From the NCBI RefSeq assembly GCF_018691265.1, contig NW_024881321.1, forward strand, positions 22,046,198 to 22,110,197: DNA of 64,000 nt. Reading direction: 5' to 3'. The notes under the pieces were generated by a model. The model did not search any database. It saw only the letters and a program-made list of their open reading frames with translations, and was not told the origin of the DNA. How positions within the stretch are numbered: the first letter of the stretch is position 1; every line of letters starts with the position of its first letter. This document shows, one piece after another, positions 35,069-48,604 of this stretch. Source of the stretch: Tyto alba. Taxonomy: Eukaryota > Chordata > Aves > Strigiformes > Tytonidae. The translations under genes were made by a program, and so were the position numbers.

Positions 35069-37059
35069 AGAAAGCAGGCAACTGTTGTCTGGAATTGACT
35101 TAGGAACAGATCTGAAGAAAGGTAAAATCAAGAGCCTGTAAGAAGACATGCCTAGGTTCTGAATACCAGAGGGAGGTATATGGAGACTATCATTCTGAAA
35201 CAGATCAGGTCAAACACTGAAACTGTGTTCTGGGCTTAGACAATAACAGAAAGCAATTTGATGTTATTTATGCAATAGGATAACAGTTCCTTAGGAAATT
35301 CTTAACTCAAATTACTTCACATCTTATTTCTCTCACTGTTCCACTTCACTACTATTGAGAAATGGGGATCTTCATTAATGTAATCAAAGGTAACACTAGC
35401 AATTAATTTCAAATTAAAAATACAGTAAAGTATTCTCAAGCAATTGATTTAGCCTACAATGATGGTTGTTCGTGACTTCTGTGGATAAACTAGGTTTTCA
35501 TATCTCACACACAGCAACTCATTTGAAATGTCTGGATAAAACATTTTTATCCTTAAGAATGAGTTAACCCACAGATTATATGACAAATTTTGTTCTAGTC
35601 AGAGCTTTATTTTCAGAAAGCTTTTTTTTTTTTTTTTTTTTTTTTCCAAATAAATATAATTTGGACTTGATACTGTAACTCTTTTAATACAATCTCTAAT
35701 ATACATATATATATATATACATTTTAATTTATTTTCCACTAGGTGTTGCCTTGGATGTAGAAATCTCAGTTAATTTACAGTATAAAGAAAAATCTCATTT
35801 TATTTTTTTGCATTATAATACAAAAGCTGCAGTGATATTTTTCATTGCACTGTAAAATTATATATTTCCTGGTGGAATTACATGTCTTTGTACATTGCAT
35901 GTTTATTCTGGTAAGCAAAAACTGAATACAGAGTTTGTGACTTTTAGTAAATAATTTACTAATCTAATCAGTTCTGTATAAGCAAGACAATATTGATTCA
36001 CTTTACATGATAATGTTCAGCTTAGAAAGGTCTTTTAATGATTATGCTCTATGTTTAAATGAAAATAAATTTATTGCCATACTGCTGGTACTGAGGGGAA
36101 AAAAAGAAAATAAAATTAAAGAAACAAACAAACCAAGGTCTCAGCTGTAATCTGTGTAAACGTTTACTTTAAAATCACCTGAAATTGATAAATAAATGAA
36201 TATTTAAACACATTAAAATAAAAAATAGGTAATCAATGATCCAAAGATTAATAGCTTAGGAAACCTTGCATATTGTGAGATCATAAAACTAAATAACACT
36301 CCCCATCATAGAGCTTGAAGCATATTCTCTAGCTTGGCTTTCTTCTTCACAGTTACGTACAAGAATGGCCTCACTTGCTGCCCTGAGTATGAGAGTTAAA
36401 TCACAGCTGGGGGACTGGAATAGAAGGTATCTGTTTTTTTAAATGAGTATATTATGATAATCTTGATAAAGAAATAGCACTATCGTATCTTGCCATGGAA
36501 AGGATTAACTTTTGCCATAAGTTGTAATGTACTAATTTTAAGACAGCTATGCAGCTAGAAAACACAGAGTAACAAAAGAATTATGAGAGCAATGATTCTG
36601 ATATGTGAGATCAAATACTTTCCAGCATCAGACACATGTAAAAAACCTCCTGTTGGCTGATCATTGATGCAAAACGGGTTTGAAGGTAGCATAATATTTC
36701 CTTGGAAACCAACCAATAAAGGCAAAACTGAAATAGGAAGCCAAAAATCCTTTTACCAAAGCAGAAGCCTTCAGAGTTTGTTGTCTGAACAATATTTAAG
36801 CATCCCTTTTTTATTTCAAATAGTTGTTGAGTGGTAAAATAGCATCCTAAAGAACATGAATGTTGACTGCAAAACACTTTCTGAAGTTCATAGTTAAAAA
36901 TGAAACACGTTAAAAATAACCAGCTAGTTAGTTCAAATCATGCTGTAGGGGCCCTGATATGTGACCCATTATCTGTTGTCTATGCCTTATATGATACAGC
37001 ATCCAGTATTACAGATACATGAAAAATTACATTAGAGTGCACAGAACAAGAAAACTTAC

Positions 37060-37186
37060 AGCTAACAGGGAAAAATGGAAATCAATGTATATACCAGTGA
37101 CTAAAACTGCAGCTGATCCAGCCGCCCTCAAATAAAGATCCTCTGGAAAGTACAAATTTGTGCCCATTAAGATTCCACCCAAAGCT
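37060..37186 (-). other. Candidate coding exon, hydrophobic product
   Basis: On the minus strand 'atcttttctacag' (good acceptor) precedes 127 bp ending TTAGCT|gtaagt (strong donor; plus 'acttac' at 37054-37059). One frame is open throughout: one leading base and 42 codons, with motifs GGILMGTNLYFPEDLYLR and AAGSAAVLVTGIYIDFHFSL. This suggests two membrane segments around a short loop. The segment is visibly GC-richer than its surroundings, which is usual for a true exon. It joins in phase to 48572-48604 upstream and 30239-30373 downstream. I do not recognise the family, and it remains unproven. Confidence 0.35.
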
Positions 37187-40100
37187 CTGTAGAAAAGATA
37201 GGATAGTAAAAAAGTACAGTCCTTTTCATATCTGGCAAAGTTTAGACAGAAGTACTTTATACCAGAATGAAATGTGAAAATTTATACTGTGTTTCCATGA
37301 CGAAATCAATGATGTACACTGAAAAGTCTGTACCACTTATATATGTAACACTTATTCAAACAATAAGATCACTCAGACTCCTCTTTAAAAAATCCTGTAA
37401 TGACAGTGGTCAAGTTTCCTTTAACCACTGTCATTATGAAATGTATAGTTCACTACTGTTAAGTAATTCTACTCAAGGTTGGTGAGTCCCCTGTGCAGCT
37501 AGAAAAAAATATATTGTTAAACACTCTCTGCTATCTTTGCCTTTATTATCAAAGTAAATGTATTTACATTTATTGTCACTATCAAGGCATTATATATCCA
37601 AACGGTAATGATAATATCAGCCAAGAGTGCACCAGTTTAGGAATATTGCCTAGAACCAGAAAAACAGTTACTCTTCCTAGTAGTATCATACTGGTTTCAA
37701 GTGCCAAACAAAAATTAAGATGCAGCAAATTGACTCTCCTGATAATAGAACTGTTAGCAAGCTTAGTGTATCAGTGTATAGTACCTGCCAATACTTATGC
37801 TGCTTGTCAGTATAGAATAATTAACACAGGGTAGGCAGAGGTATCACTAAAAATTTTGTGTGAAATAGTTTTCTACACCAATTTACAAAAAAAAAAAAAA
37901 AAAAAAAAAACAAAAAAAAAAAAAACAAAACAGCATGACAAGGACGTTGTATTGCTCATTAATGTTAAACTGAAGAGAGAGTTTTATGGGGGATTATCTC
38001 CATGGTTATTTTCTAGGAAAGCTGCTATGATATATTAGGACAGGAGCATCTGAATGTCAGCCATCAGCATAGCACATCAAGTCTCGACTTCTGTGAACCA
38101 AGGTAAGAACCTGACTTCTCAAGTTGGTATCTGAAATAAACTGCATGCTTTGTATTGTATGTGTCATTAAGTGGGAGGTACTAAAGACTATTTGAAGTAG
38201 TGAAAAGGAAATCACAGGAAGTTAACACCTCTACAAAAACTGTTGGCATTCATCATGATAGCAGATCTGTAGGGAATAGATTTCAGTAATCCAGAAGAAG
38301 TTACATTAAAAAGATTCTCCTTGTTTGCTTTGCAAGAGATGCAAGTATTTTTTTTTTCATTGTTACTGCATTTTATTTGTCTGGAAGAATTACCCATGTT
38401 ACTCTGAATAATTTGAATGTATTTCATGCATAGTGCTGTGTTTCTGTTAAAAAGTGATGCATTAAATGGAATTCATCAAATCCAACTCTGAATTTCTGCT
38501 ATCTGAGACACAAATCTGAGCACTGGCAAAATTTAAAATTATTTCCCTTTTTCTGATTGATTCAACCCTTTTCTGATATTATGTATTCTTGAGGTTCAAG
38601 AATACTTTTCAAGATTCTTTTTCTATCACTTGCATTGGGATGAATAGAGAGTTCAAATGTCAAAGTAAAATCACAAGGAAAAAAAATATCTCTTGAGAAT
38701 TACTGCAGGTCATCAAGTGCACAGCCCCGTTCCAAATTTACAAGCAGAATACTTGTACTCCACGTTCAGTATTTAATGGAGAACACAAAAGTAGATCCTT
38801 GTTTTGTTGATATATATTGAGTTTATCTGATTATGATATATGTTGCTTCCTTCTTTGGTGAAATATATAAGAAAGATTTTTGTTTGTTTATTTTAATTTA
38901 TCTCTTTGAGTGATTCCCAAACATATCTTCTCTGCAAACAGAAATAAGCCTAGCTGGGAAGGAGCGTGTTTGTTGAGACTCCTTTTGATTTTGATAGCAT
39001 ATATTTGTTGTTTCAGATGAAAGTGGTTGAACTTATTTATGTAGATATCTGCTTTCTCTGAAAGCTTTCTGCTGCTTGGTTGGACACTGACAAGTAACTC
39101 AGTGCTCTACTTGGGATCTTTATTTACACAATAATGCATAAATAGTTTTATAGAAGTGCTAGGGCTTTAACATCTAATAGTGATAAAAGTAAACAAATTA
39201 TCCTGTTCCTTTTACCAGAACAATTAACCCTTTCATTGAATTTTGTCCATTATAATTATTTATTTATTTATGAAAATGTCACTATGCAATGGGGAAAATA
39301 GCTTAAAGGCAGCAACTTTGAAAATTGGGATGTAAGTGTGAAGTATGACAACATAACCAGTGGATACTAAGGAAGGGGAATCAATAAGATCACAGCAAAA
39401 ACCATCAAATTCTAAAGACACTGAACTGTAAGACCAAAAGTTTATGTGAAAAAAAAAAAAAAAAAAAAAAGGATGGGAACTAGTTTAGTAACTGGATAGA
39501 TATTGTAAACATAGCAATGGATACAGGCAGTGGTTGCAATAACTGCTTTATTTTTTTTTATTGTTCGTCACTATGAAAATTCCAAGGTCAGGTGAGTGGT
39601 TACAGCAATCAAATGGGAAGATAAAATGTAGTGCTCTGAATGACATCATTTAGCTATGGAAAAAGATTTCTAATCTGTAATGTATTTGGAAAGAAGTTGG
39701 GGAGTGTGTATGCATATACATCTTCATTACTAATTCTAACAAAGTTTAAAAAATTTTGCAGTCAAATCTAATTTGATTAAATAAAATAGCCAACGTCTTT
39801 CTCAGGAACAAAAAAATTTATACCTGCTAGGTATAATCATTCTGTTTGCATGGGTTTCTTCAATGTATGGATTTATACAATTCAGGTATGCTAATAAATA
39901 GGTTCTGTAATGATCCCATCCAGCATATATGTGTATGAAGGGTTATCATAGATAATGAGATTAATTTCACCTCAATTTAAGTATCTAAAAATTAGAGACC
40001 TTTCCTATTCATCTAAATTTTCTCCACATGTGTTAAAGAGAGAAGTATCTCCAGGGATATATTTATCATGATTCTAACAGATATCTACTTAAAGATGAAT

Positions 40101-40734
40101 TAATCACTCTCTGGAGGTCTCATTCTCTCTTTCCATTGATTATATGGGAAGTATAGATACCTAACTTGGACTGCATGCCCAATTTCTAAATGACTTAAGT
40201 GAGATGAAATTAATCACGTTCACAGTCACTTGTCCCATAATGAGCTGAATTTCTCCAAGAGTAGTTCCAATTTACATTATACTACACAAACTTTTACTGT
40301 TTTATCCCTATTGACAGCCATGAAAAGATATCGTTTTGAAAATTCTATTCCTTTATTTTTTTTACCTTGAAAATGTTCTTTATTGTTTCTTTAATTAGTC
40401 ATTGTTGCTAGCAGGGAAATTTTGTGACCTTTGAATATTCTTTGTTCTAAAGAAGCAAATAAACACATTAGTTCATCTTGGAGAGAGTTTTTCTTTATCC
40501 TAAATTCCTGAGACACTTGACTTCAGAAATATTGGTAAATCCTTGTGACTAGTATATATTGTGGTTTATGTAATTAGTACTACAAACAAACTAACAAAAT
40601 TATTTTAAATCTCACAAAACTACACACATCACACATTCACACACTTCCTCCTACTTGTCACTTTACAGTTTTCATTCAAAATTATAGTAGCACAATAAAC
40701 GTCTTAGATTTCAGACATACAGATTTCAACTCCT

Positions 40735-42800
40735 ACAAGAGGTTTTGCTCTGGGAGCTGTTAGGACTCCCATGGTAGTCTGTCTTGGTGGGCAAAGTTTC
40801 TCAGAATTGCACAGAAATTTTTAGAGGCAGCCTGCTCAAAGCACAAGAGCTGTCCATCCCCCTAAATGAAAACCAAACCAAAACAAAAAAGCAAACCAAC
40901 AGGCCTAGACATAGAAACAAACTAGCTTTGGTAAGCAGATAGCACTCAAAGAGCTCAAATATGAAAAAGAAATGTGTGAGAGATGGGAAAGGGGGCTGAA
41001 GCCTAAAGTGGAATACAAAAAATATTGCTTGAATACAGAAGAGGAATACAAAAAATATTACTTGAGCTTGAAGAGATGTAGTTAGGAAGTCAAAAGCTCA
41101 GTTGGAGCTCAAAACTAGCAAGAGAAACTTCTATACGTATGTTAGTATTGAGTAAAAGTACAAGGAAAACACAAGACTCCTGCTGAATGGAGCAGACAAG
41201 TTAGAAATGACACAGAAAAGAAGTAGTCAGTGTTTTCACCTCGATCTTTAGGGATGATGTCAGCTCCCAAGTCTCTATTCCAAGATGAAATGACAAAGCA
41301 AATAGTGAGTCACTGACAGTAGAGGAGGGTTGACCTACGGACCATCTGTAACCATTGGACAGGTAGACATTTGTGGGACCTGATGGGGTAAATATGAGGA
41401 CAGTTGGAAGACATTATTGCAAAGCCACTCTGTAATTTTTAGAAGGTCATGGAGATCACAGAAGATCACACATGATAAAAGTCAAATATATCCATCAACA
41501 ACAACAAAAAATAAAATATAGAAAACAACAGAGCAGGTATCTTCACCTCAGTACCTGGTCCAGATGGAAGCTTTATCCACACACATGAAGGACAAGAAGG
41601 AGGTTGAAAAAAAACAACACAGATTTACCAAGATTAGATTGTTCTGAGACAATCTGACTTCCTTTTGTAACAAAATGGCTTCTTCAGTTAATGGAGCAGA
41701 GCAGTAGATATCCATGTACCTTGACTTTTGCAAGATGTTTGACATGATCTCTCATATTCTTGTTGAAGCTGATAAGATATGGTCTGGAAAAATCAGTCTC
41801 AAATGGACAGAAAACTGTCTAAAGTGCTGAACTCAAGATGTGGTTGATATCTTGTAGTCGGACTGGCATCTGGTCATGAGTAGAAATCCCCAGGGACTTT
41901 AAAAACAACCTGGGTGATGGGATTGAATACACCATCACCAAGTTTGCAAGTGACACCACACTAGGAGAAGAGGTAGATAACATTGGATGGAAGAGGTAAA
42001 ATTCAGAGTCCTCAACAGTCTAGAAAATCAGAACAAAAGGAATTGTGGGAGATTTAACACAGACAAATATGAAGTCCTGCAGCAGTGATGGAATAATCCC
42101 AGTAAGTAACACAGGTTGGGGATTAACTGGCTGGGGAGCAGCTCTGATAAAAAGTATCTGGGGGTACTGGTGGACAGTGAGCTGAACGTGAGTTAGAAGT
42201 GTGCCTTTGCAGCAATGAAAACAAACCATGTCTGTGACTGCAGCAACAACTGCATCACAAGATGTGTGATTATTACACTCTAGTCAGCTCATGTTAGGCC
42301 ACACCTGGCATATTGTGCCCAGTTTTGGTACCCCAATAAAAGACAGACTGAACAGAGAGGGATTGGAGGAGGGTCCTCAAGATGATTGGAGGGATGGAGA
42401 ATTTGATGCATGGAGAAACTAGGGGTTTTCAACTGAGGGAAGAGAAGGCTCAGGAGGGATCTAATCACAGTTTTCCATTACTTGAATGGTAGTTATAGAG
42501 ATGGAGGTATTCATTTCTAAAGGCTGCAAAGTAAACAAACAAGAGACAACAGATCTGACTCACTTCAGGGGAAATTCCATTTGTATGTAAGGAAAAAGAA
42601 AAAAAAAGTCTCTAGGACAGTTAAACATTGGATAGGCTGATCATACCAGTGGTGGAATCTCCCTTGATGGAAACATTCAAGACAGCTTGACAGGACCATG
42701 GCTAGCCTAGTCTAAGGCCCTGCTTTCCACAGAGAGTCGTATCAGAGGGTATCCAGAGGTCCTTTCCAGCCTAGACTTTCCTATCATTCTTATAATTTTA
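40735..42800 (+). mobile_element. CR1 LINE, about 2 kb, decayed
   Basis: CR1 blocks run in plus order: 'taggactcccatggtag' (40762), 'agcacaagagctgtccatcc' (about 40840), 'tcagttggagctcaaaact' (41099), 'tgggacctgatggggtaa' (41375), 'gtttgcaagtgacaccacac' (about 41942), 'ctgggggtactggtggaca' (42158), 'ttaggccacacctggcata' (42294) and the 3' end 'aggtcctttccagcctaga' near 42757. It spans the linker, RT and 3' regions. Many stops and indels; no usable ORF2. A local repeat of 'gaatacaaaaaatatt' occurs near 41020-41060. Confidence 0.85.
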
Positions 42801-43967
42801 TCCTTCACCCCCCAAAATGTATTTGATTCATGGAGGACCATCAGTCAAATTAATCTGAAATTATTAGAGAAGTAAATTTAAAGTGTGTTAGTTTTACTAC
42901 ATCAAACTCCTCTGTGGATACTATCATTCACTTAAGGGTTCTTAAGATGATTTACTGTAATTCACTTTCCTTAGTCAATTGAAAGGCCAATATTTTCTCG
43001 AAAGTGTAGACATGCTCCATTTTAAAATTTTTGTATTTAAATTTTGAATATGTGCTCAGAATGTTGGTCAGTCACATTTAAATAAATAAATGCATGCTCA
43101 GAAAACTCCAGCTCTCTTGTCAGAACATTGAGATACCTCTAATACTCACAATATCTATCATCAGTGGATAACAAAGGGTTATATCTGTATTGCACCAATC
43201 TGGTCACTTGATGAAAACATCTCAATTGGTATATCCTCATTCAGACATTTATGTTGTACTGGTACAGATGCCAGGTTATTTGACTAAGAGTCCATCTGCA
43301 ACAAACACATTATGATTTGGAAATACTGGTGGATTTGGAACCATACAGACTTTAATCATTACAGAAAAATGCACTTTGCCACCTTTAACTGAATAGCACC
43401 ATAAGGTTAAAAGTGTCTAGCATCACCCATTAATCATGTCTCAGTCTGTTTAAACTCAGATGCAGAATGGCTATTCATATGACTTGCTTCTTTGTCAGAA
43501 TATTGTAAAGCATGGACGTTTGAGAAGGAGACCTGGGGATGCAGCATGAATGCTGATTTTCACTGATACAGAAGGAAGGGAGCAGTGGACAACCCATAAA
43601 TCTGTCTTCTCTACAGTAATTTTTAATCTCATAGAAAAGTCATGTGGTGGCCCACTTCAACTATGCAGCAGAATACTTGTTCTTCAGAGGCACAAACTAT
43701 ATCATGTCAGCTTCTTTCATCTTAATTGCTTCCTTTTTTGCTGCATGGAAATGAACATTTAAAAATGCATAGTGACCTCTTGAAGTGATCTGCAGGCCTG
43801 TATGGATATGCATCTTACTCTACTTTATGTGCTGTGACAAAATGACCCTGAAAAGGAATGCAAAGCAGATTGTGTCAATTCTGTAAAGAAAAAAATGTCT
43901 AGGATAGTGGTAGGTTTTGTCCAGTTTAATTAAATTTCTTGGAATTTTGTTTTGGATTTCAGTCCCT

Positions 43968-44417
43968 CTAAATAATATTTGTACCCTGAAGAAAGAGGTG
44001 TTCTTTCAAAGTAGGATTATAATGATGCATAAACTGCCTTCTTTGAAGCTTTGTTAAAAACTCTTTGAAGCTTGGGCCTAATCCATATATAGTCACTACA
44101 GAGACAAGCAGAGTTGATTGGACAAAATAATAATAAAAAAAAAAAGCTTTCAAATTCTTCTCATTCCTACGCACCAGTGCACCTAATTCACATTTCTTAA
44201 GAAGTCTGTAACCTGTGTCAGTCTCCAAGAACGATGCTTCTGTAAGAGCTGATTCAGCAGAACAAGAAATAGCAAGAACAGCCCTGCAATATTTAAAGTC
44301 ATGAATACAAAAGAAAATGAGGGCTCGAACTAAATTTCCTGCTCTGAACTGCTCCAGTGCAGAAATACCTTTGTTTTGCATATACCTTAACAATGAGCTG
44401 TAAATAAACAGTGCCAA
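43968..44417 (-). other. Longest open frame outside repeats, 149 codons
   Basis: An ATG-initiated minus-strand frame with mixed composition, including EQFRAGNLVRALIFFCIHDF and a Phe/Tyr-rich run encoded by an A-rich tract on the plus strand. No domain is recognised, and there are no nearby promoter or splice signals that I can defend. It may be a chance frame or conserved non-coding DNA. Confidence 0.15.
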
Positions 44418-47400
44418 ATTTAAAACATTATAAATATTACAAATGTCTTCAGCACTTCATTTTTATGCACTGCTGCTGTGAGAGTTGACCTCAAAAGAAA
44501 ACGTAATCTCAATATCTAATAGTACCTGCTAATGAAGAGTTCCTCTTTATTTTATTATTCTTATAAATAAATTGATTTCTACTTTATATTGTGAAAGTCT
44601 GGTGAAGTGAACTCATTTACACTAAGGACTTGTCATTAACAGATCTTTTCTTAACAGGTCCGGAGTTCCTTTTGATTAGACCACTGGCTCATTTAGTACA
44701 ACATATTTTCTGCACCTGGAGCTTATATTTCTATTGTTGCAGCAGCAAGAAGACTCATCCTAGAGGTCAATCACATCAACTAGATGTCCTACAGAAAACT
44801 TTCTATTACAATGTACTACATATAATTAGTGTTTCTGTAGTGCATAACGGCCCAACCCTAAAGCAGAGTTCTTTTCTGTTGTGAACTGTGAAGAGCTGTG
44901 AAAAACCAAAAGCATGAAAAGAAATTGGGGCCAGAGAGGTTAAATGCACAGCAGCTTGTGTTCAGGTAGCAAAAATGACAGTACTGAGAGTATAAATGTA
45001 CAGCTGGAGTGTCCTGGCTCACACTCAGGTGTCTTCCTTATTGAGTCTTGTCACTTCCCTGCAGCTATCAACTGATGTCTGATAGAAAAATATAAAATCC
45101 ACATGATAGATAATTATTCACTACCATATCCACATGGGATAGTTTCTTTTGCCTTCACAAAACTAGTGGGATGCTTGTGTCCTAAGTACAGGATTGTCTT
45201 TTGCACTTTTCTTCTGCCAACTATATCTATTAACATTCTTGTAAGTATAATAGATTCAAAAGGAAAATAATAAAAATAAGAATATACATTCCTTAAAATC
45301 CTTTTAGCACATTAGAGATGCAGTCAAAGCTGTGAATAAAAATGTGCTATAGTGATTGTGTGCCCGATTCATATGATCAAAAGTAGATATTTGCAATACA
45401 GATATCTAATGCAAGCTAGTCATCTTAAACTTCCTTTATAGTGGGGACAAAAAAAAAACAGCCTTCAATAGGATATCACTGAACTCATTCTATAGTATCT
45501 CAAAGAAGTCAGATGAGCTGAAACCAAAAAAGTTGTTTTATTCTGTTTTGTTTTGTTGTTTTTTTTTTTTTTTTTGTTTGTTTGTTTTTTGTTTTTTACC
45601 TTATTGATTACAAAGGATGTTTAAGGTGACCATCTTGGATATTGACATTTTCCCTGCAGGCATCTTAGCTTCAGTAAGATGAATCTTTCTTTGGATGTCT
45701 GTTCAGAGATTCACTGAAAGTAAAATAAGTAATTATGAAAAATTAAGCATTAATTATGTTTCTGTTATATTACTTCTAGAACTTTGTTTCATTCTATTTA
45801 TTGAACAATATTTTCTAAAATAATTAAGCCCAACATACTTTTATAAGTATCACTTTCTCTCCTTTCCATATTATCTATATCCATATATTGAGATTTTTAC
45901 CAAAGTTAACAAGATTTTCTTAGGAATGTATTACTTCAGTAGCCTTACTGTCATTTTCTATATTTAAACTGTCAATACATTTTAAAAGGTAAATTCACAA
46001 GAAAAATAACCCTGTGAAAAATAACTAATTATACTTTGTGGTTAAGTAATTATATGCCTAACTGTTATTATTTTACATTATAGAGAGGCATATTGCTATA
46101 CTTAAAAACATGTTATTGTTATACTTAAAGATATGTTGTAAGAAGGACAATGCTTATGTTCATAAGACAGTGAGACCTGAATCACTCATCTTCAAGTTAT
46201 CTTGATGATTAGTTCACAAAAATATACTGATGACACTCTCAGATAATATTGTCTATATTTAAATTCTTAGGCTGATTAGAAGAAATATTTAAGAACAGAA
46301 TGTGCCTATAAGTTCATCCAGTCTACCTCCAGCCAATGCATTGTACTTAAATTCACAGACTGGTGCTTTCTTACAGAGATATCCTTTACTAATTCACTCC
46401 TAGGGAAGATGGGAGTGGCAGGGAAACTGTACAGACATGAAATCATAGTGTATGATGAGGAGGTACCTTCCACATGATCTCATGGAGACCTGAGGTGTCC
46501 CCACCTGCTGCATGCCAAATCTTCTCTCCTGTTGTGCCAATACAGTCACCATGAAATGTGGGTCAATATGCCAATGAGCTGTGTCTGTCGTGGAAAGGAG
46601 AGAAAGGAGGGAAATAGGAGATATTTAGGGAGATACAATGGCTAATGCCCCTTTACTTCTATCATAAATCCACAGCAATGTGTGTGGGAGTTTCCGTGGA
46701 GAAATTGTCATGATTTCTTCATTCTCAAAATGTTTTTACCTCAGACTATGTGATTCAGAGCCCTGTCTTGCCAAAAGGTGAGAATGAATCATAGTTATCA
46801 CCATTATCTTAGTCTGTAAGCAAGAGAGCATGTAGCTATTTGATATAAGAAAGAAGAAATACAGAACAGAGATGAGACTGGCAAGTCAGAGTCCTTTAGG
46901 CCCATTTTAGAACATAGATGCAAAATCATCAAAGACAACAAAAGAACCCCCCCCCCCCCACTGTCTTGATAAGACATAAAACCCTTAGAGATGAAGAGAA
47001 GTGGAAGCTGGCAGTTCATTGAGGTTGCCGATCTGGCCATTCCTGGGAAGAGTAAGGTCACTGCTTCAGCACCTGACAGTGGACCGACAGCATTGTCTTT
47101 GGTGATGGCACCAGGGGCAGGGAACATAAAAGTAGTTTAGTCCAGACCACACCTCTCCCAGAACATTAATATATGTGTCAGTGAATAAATAGTTATTTAC
47201 TTAAGAGCAGTTCATACAATCATACTGCTAAGTCTCTTGGCTTAGTATAAACCATGCAAATCAAGTGATCCGAAGATTGGAGGACTACAGACCTTCATCA
47301 GAAAGACTTTTATTCGTAATTGGTTTTCCTGACCTTACTGAGTTGCATAAACTATCTACTAGACACAAATAAATAGCACTGTAGTTACAATGACAGAAGC

Positions 47401-48571
47401 TACTCTAAAACCTTAGTTGTTCTCCTTTAGTGATTAAGAAAAATAAAATTGAAATTATTTTTTATTAAGAAGACTATGTTGCTTACTAGGACCATTCTTG
47501 ATTCTTTACTAAAAGGAAGACAAATCAAACTTGCTACTAGTAATAAGTTAATAATATTTAGACTATAAAAAATAATTTAATAAACATTGATACTCATTTA
47601 ATTTCTGGGAAATATAACAAAGAAGAGTTATATATTTCTGTATTAGCTACAGTTTTTACAAAATATATATGCAAAATTGGTAAAATAAAGTTGAAAAGGT
47701 GAGTTTTGTGAGCTTTTCCCAAAGTTATGTTATTTTAGAACCAGGTTAGTCTGTTTCAGTTAGGCTGTGTTAACAAAGCAAGATAAATATTTATTTTGAA
47801 TTTAACAAGAGAAAAAAATAACTCCGTTACCCACTGTTTAAATCAACTGTTTTCTCTATGTATTTTAAAGTTTAGAAACTCACTTAGGAAACTGAGATCT
47901 TTTTCCTAAAGTACATTTACTTCTATTTAATATACTTTGAGGAGTTAATATTACAGAGGTTAATATTACAGGTTCTGGCCAACCCTTTTCCTCATCTTAT
48001 ACACCACATCCATTTATGGCCGCTTAATATGCATTTATGAAAAACTTATCATGAAAACATTTTTATTCACACCTAAGCAACATTTTTGCACATTGTGAGT
48101 GATACTACTGTTATCTATTAATAGAGAGCTTGGCACCAGCGAAGCCTGGTGGCAGCCTACAGTGGGTGCTCTCCCATGCTCCCAGCCCGGTGACTATCAT
48201 CAGCTGTCTTCCATATTTCTGTGTCAGTAAATCTTGCCACAAGATACTACTGGATAAGGAAACCAAGAAGAAAGACTACATGTTTTTTTAACAAGATACT
48301 TATTTACTCTGACTTTATGATGATTCAAAAGGGGATCTGAGTAGTCAGGTTGAAATTGTGCCACATTATATATTCTTAAGACAATCTCAGCTTGGGCATT
48401 TTGGTCATAAATCACTTTAAAGTACCTCTTTTTGGTATATTCAAAACTAGTGGACTACTATACTGCCAGCTCCTCACCCTAAAATCAATGCTGAAATATA
48501 GCATCTTCAAAGAACAACCAACCAACAAAAAAAAGAAATGGAAAAGTCTGATATTTCTATTCATTACATAC

Positions 48572-48604
48572 CTGTACTGAGCAACAAGAACACCGCAAAC
48601 ATTC
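48572..48604 (-). other. Candidate micro-exon, 33 bp
   Basis: On the minus strand 'gttggtcttacag' precedes 33 bp ending CAGTACAG|gtatgt. The frame with one leading base reads NVCGVLVAQY plus two bases, and its end phase fits the start of the candidate exon at 37060. It is very short, so chance is a serious alternative. Confidence 0.2.

Larger units (their letters stand above)
33216..40734. other. Long AT-rich intergenic stretch
   Basis: No recognised transposon. It contains T24 (35622-35645), (TA)n (about 35702-35720), an A-rich tract (37887-37925), A22 (39449-39470), a 16 bp minisatellite (35005-35068) and the exon-like segment at 37060-37186. A weaker plus-strand pair (acceptor 'ttattttctag', donor AAG|gtaaga) encloses an open 86 bp segment at 38017-38102. 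Confidence 0.45.

Noticed and set aside
46804..47127. 107-codon minus frame with Gly/Pro-rich start
   Set aside because: It includes the C-run artefact (a Gly-rich run) and no domain or splice signal supports it.
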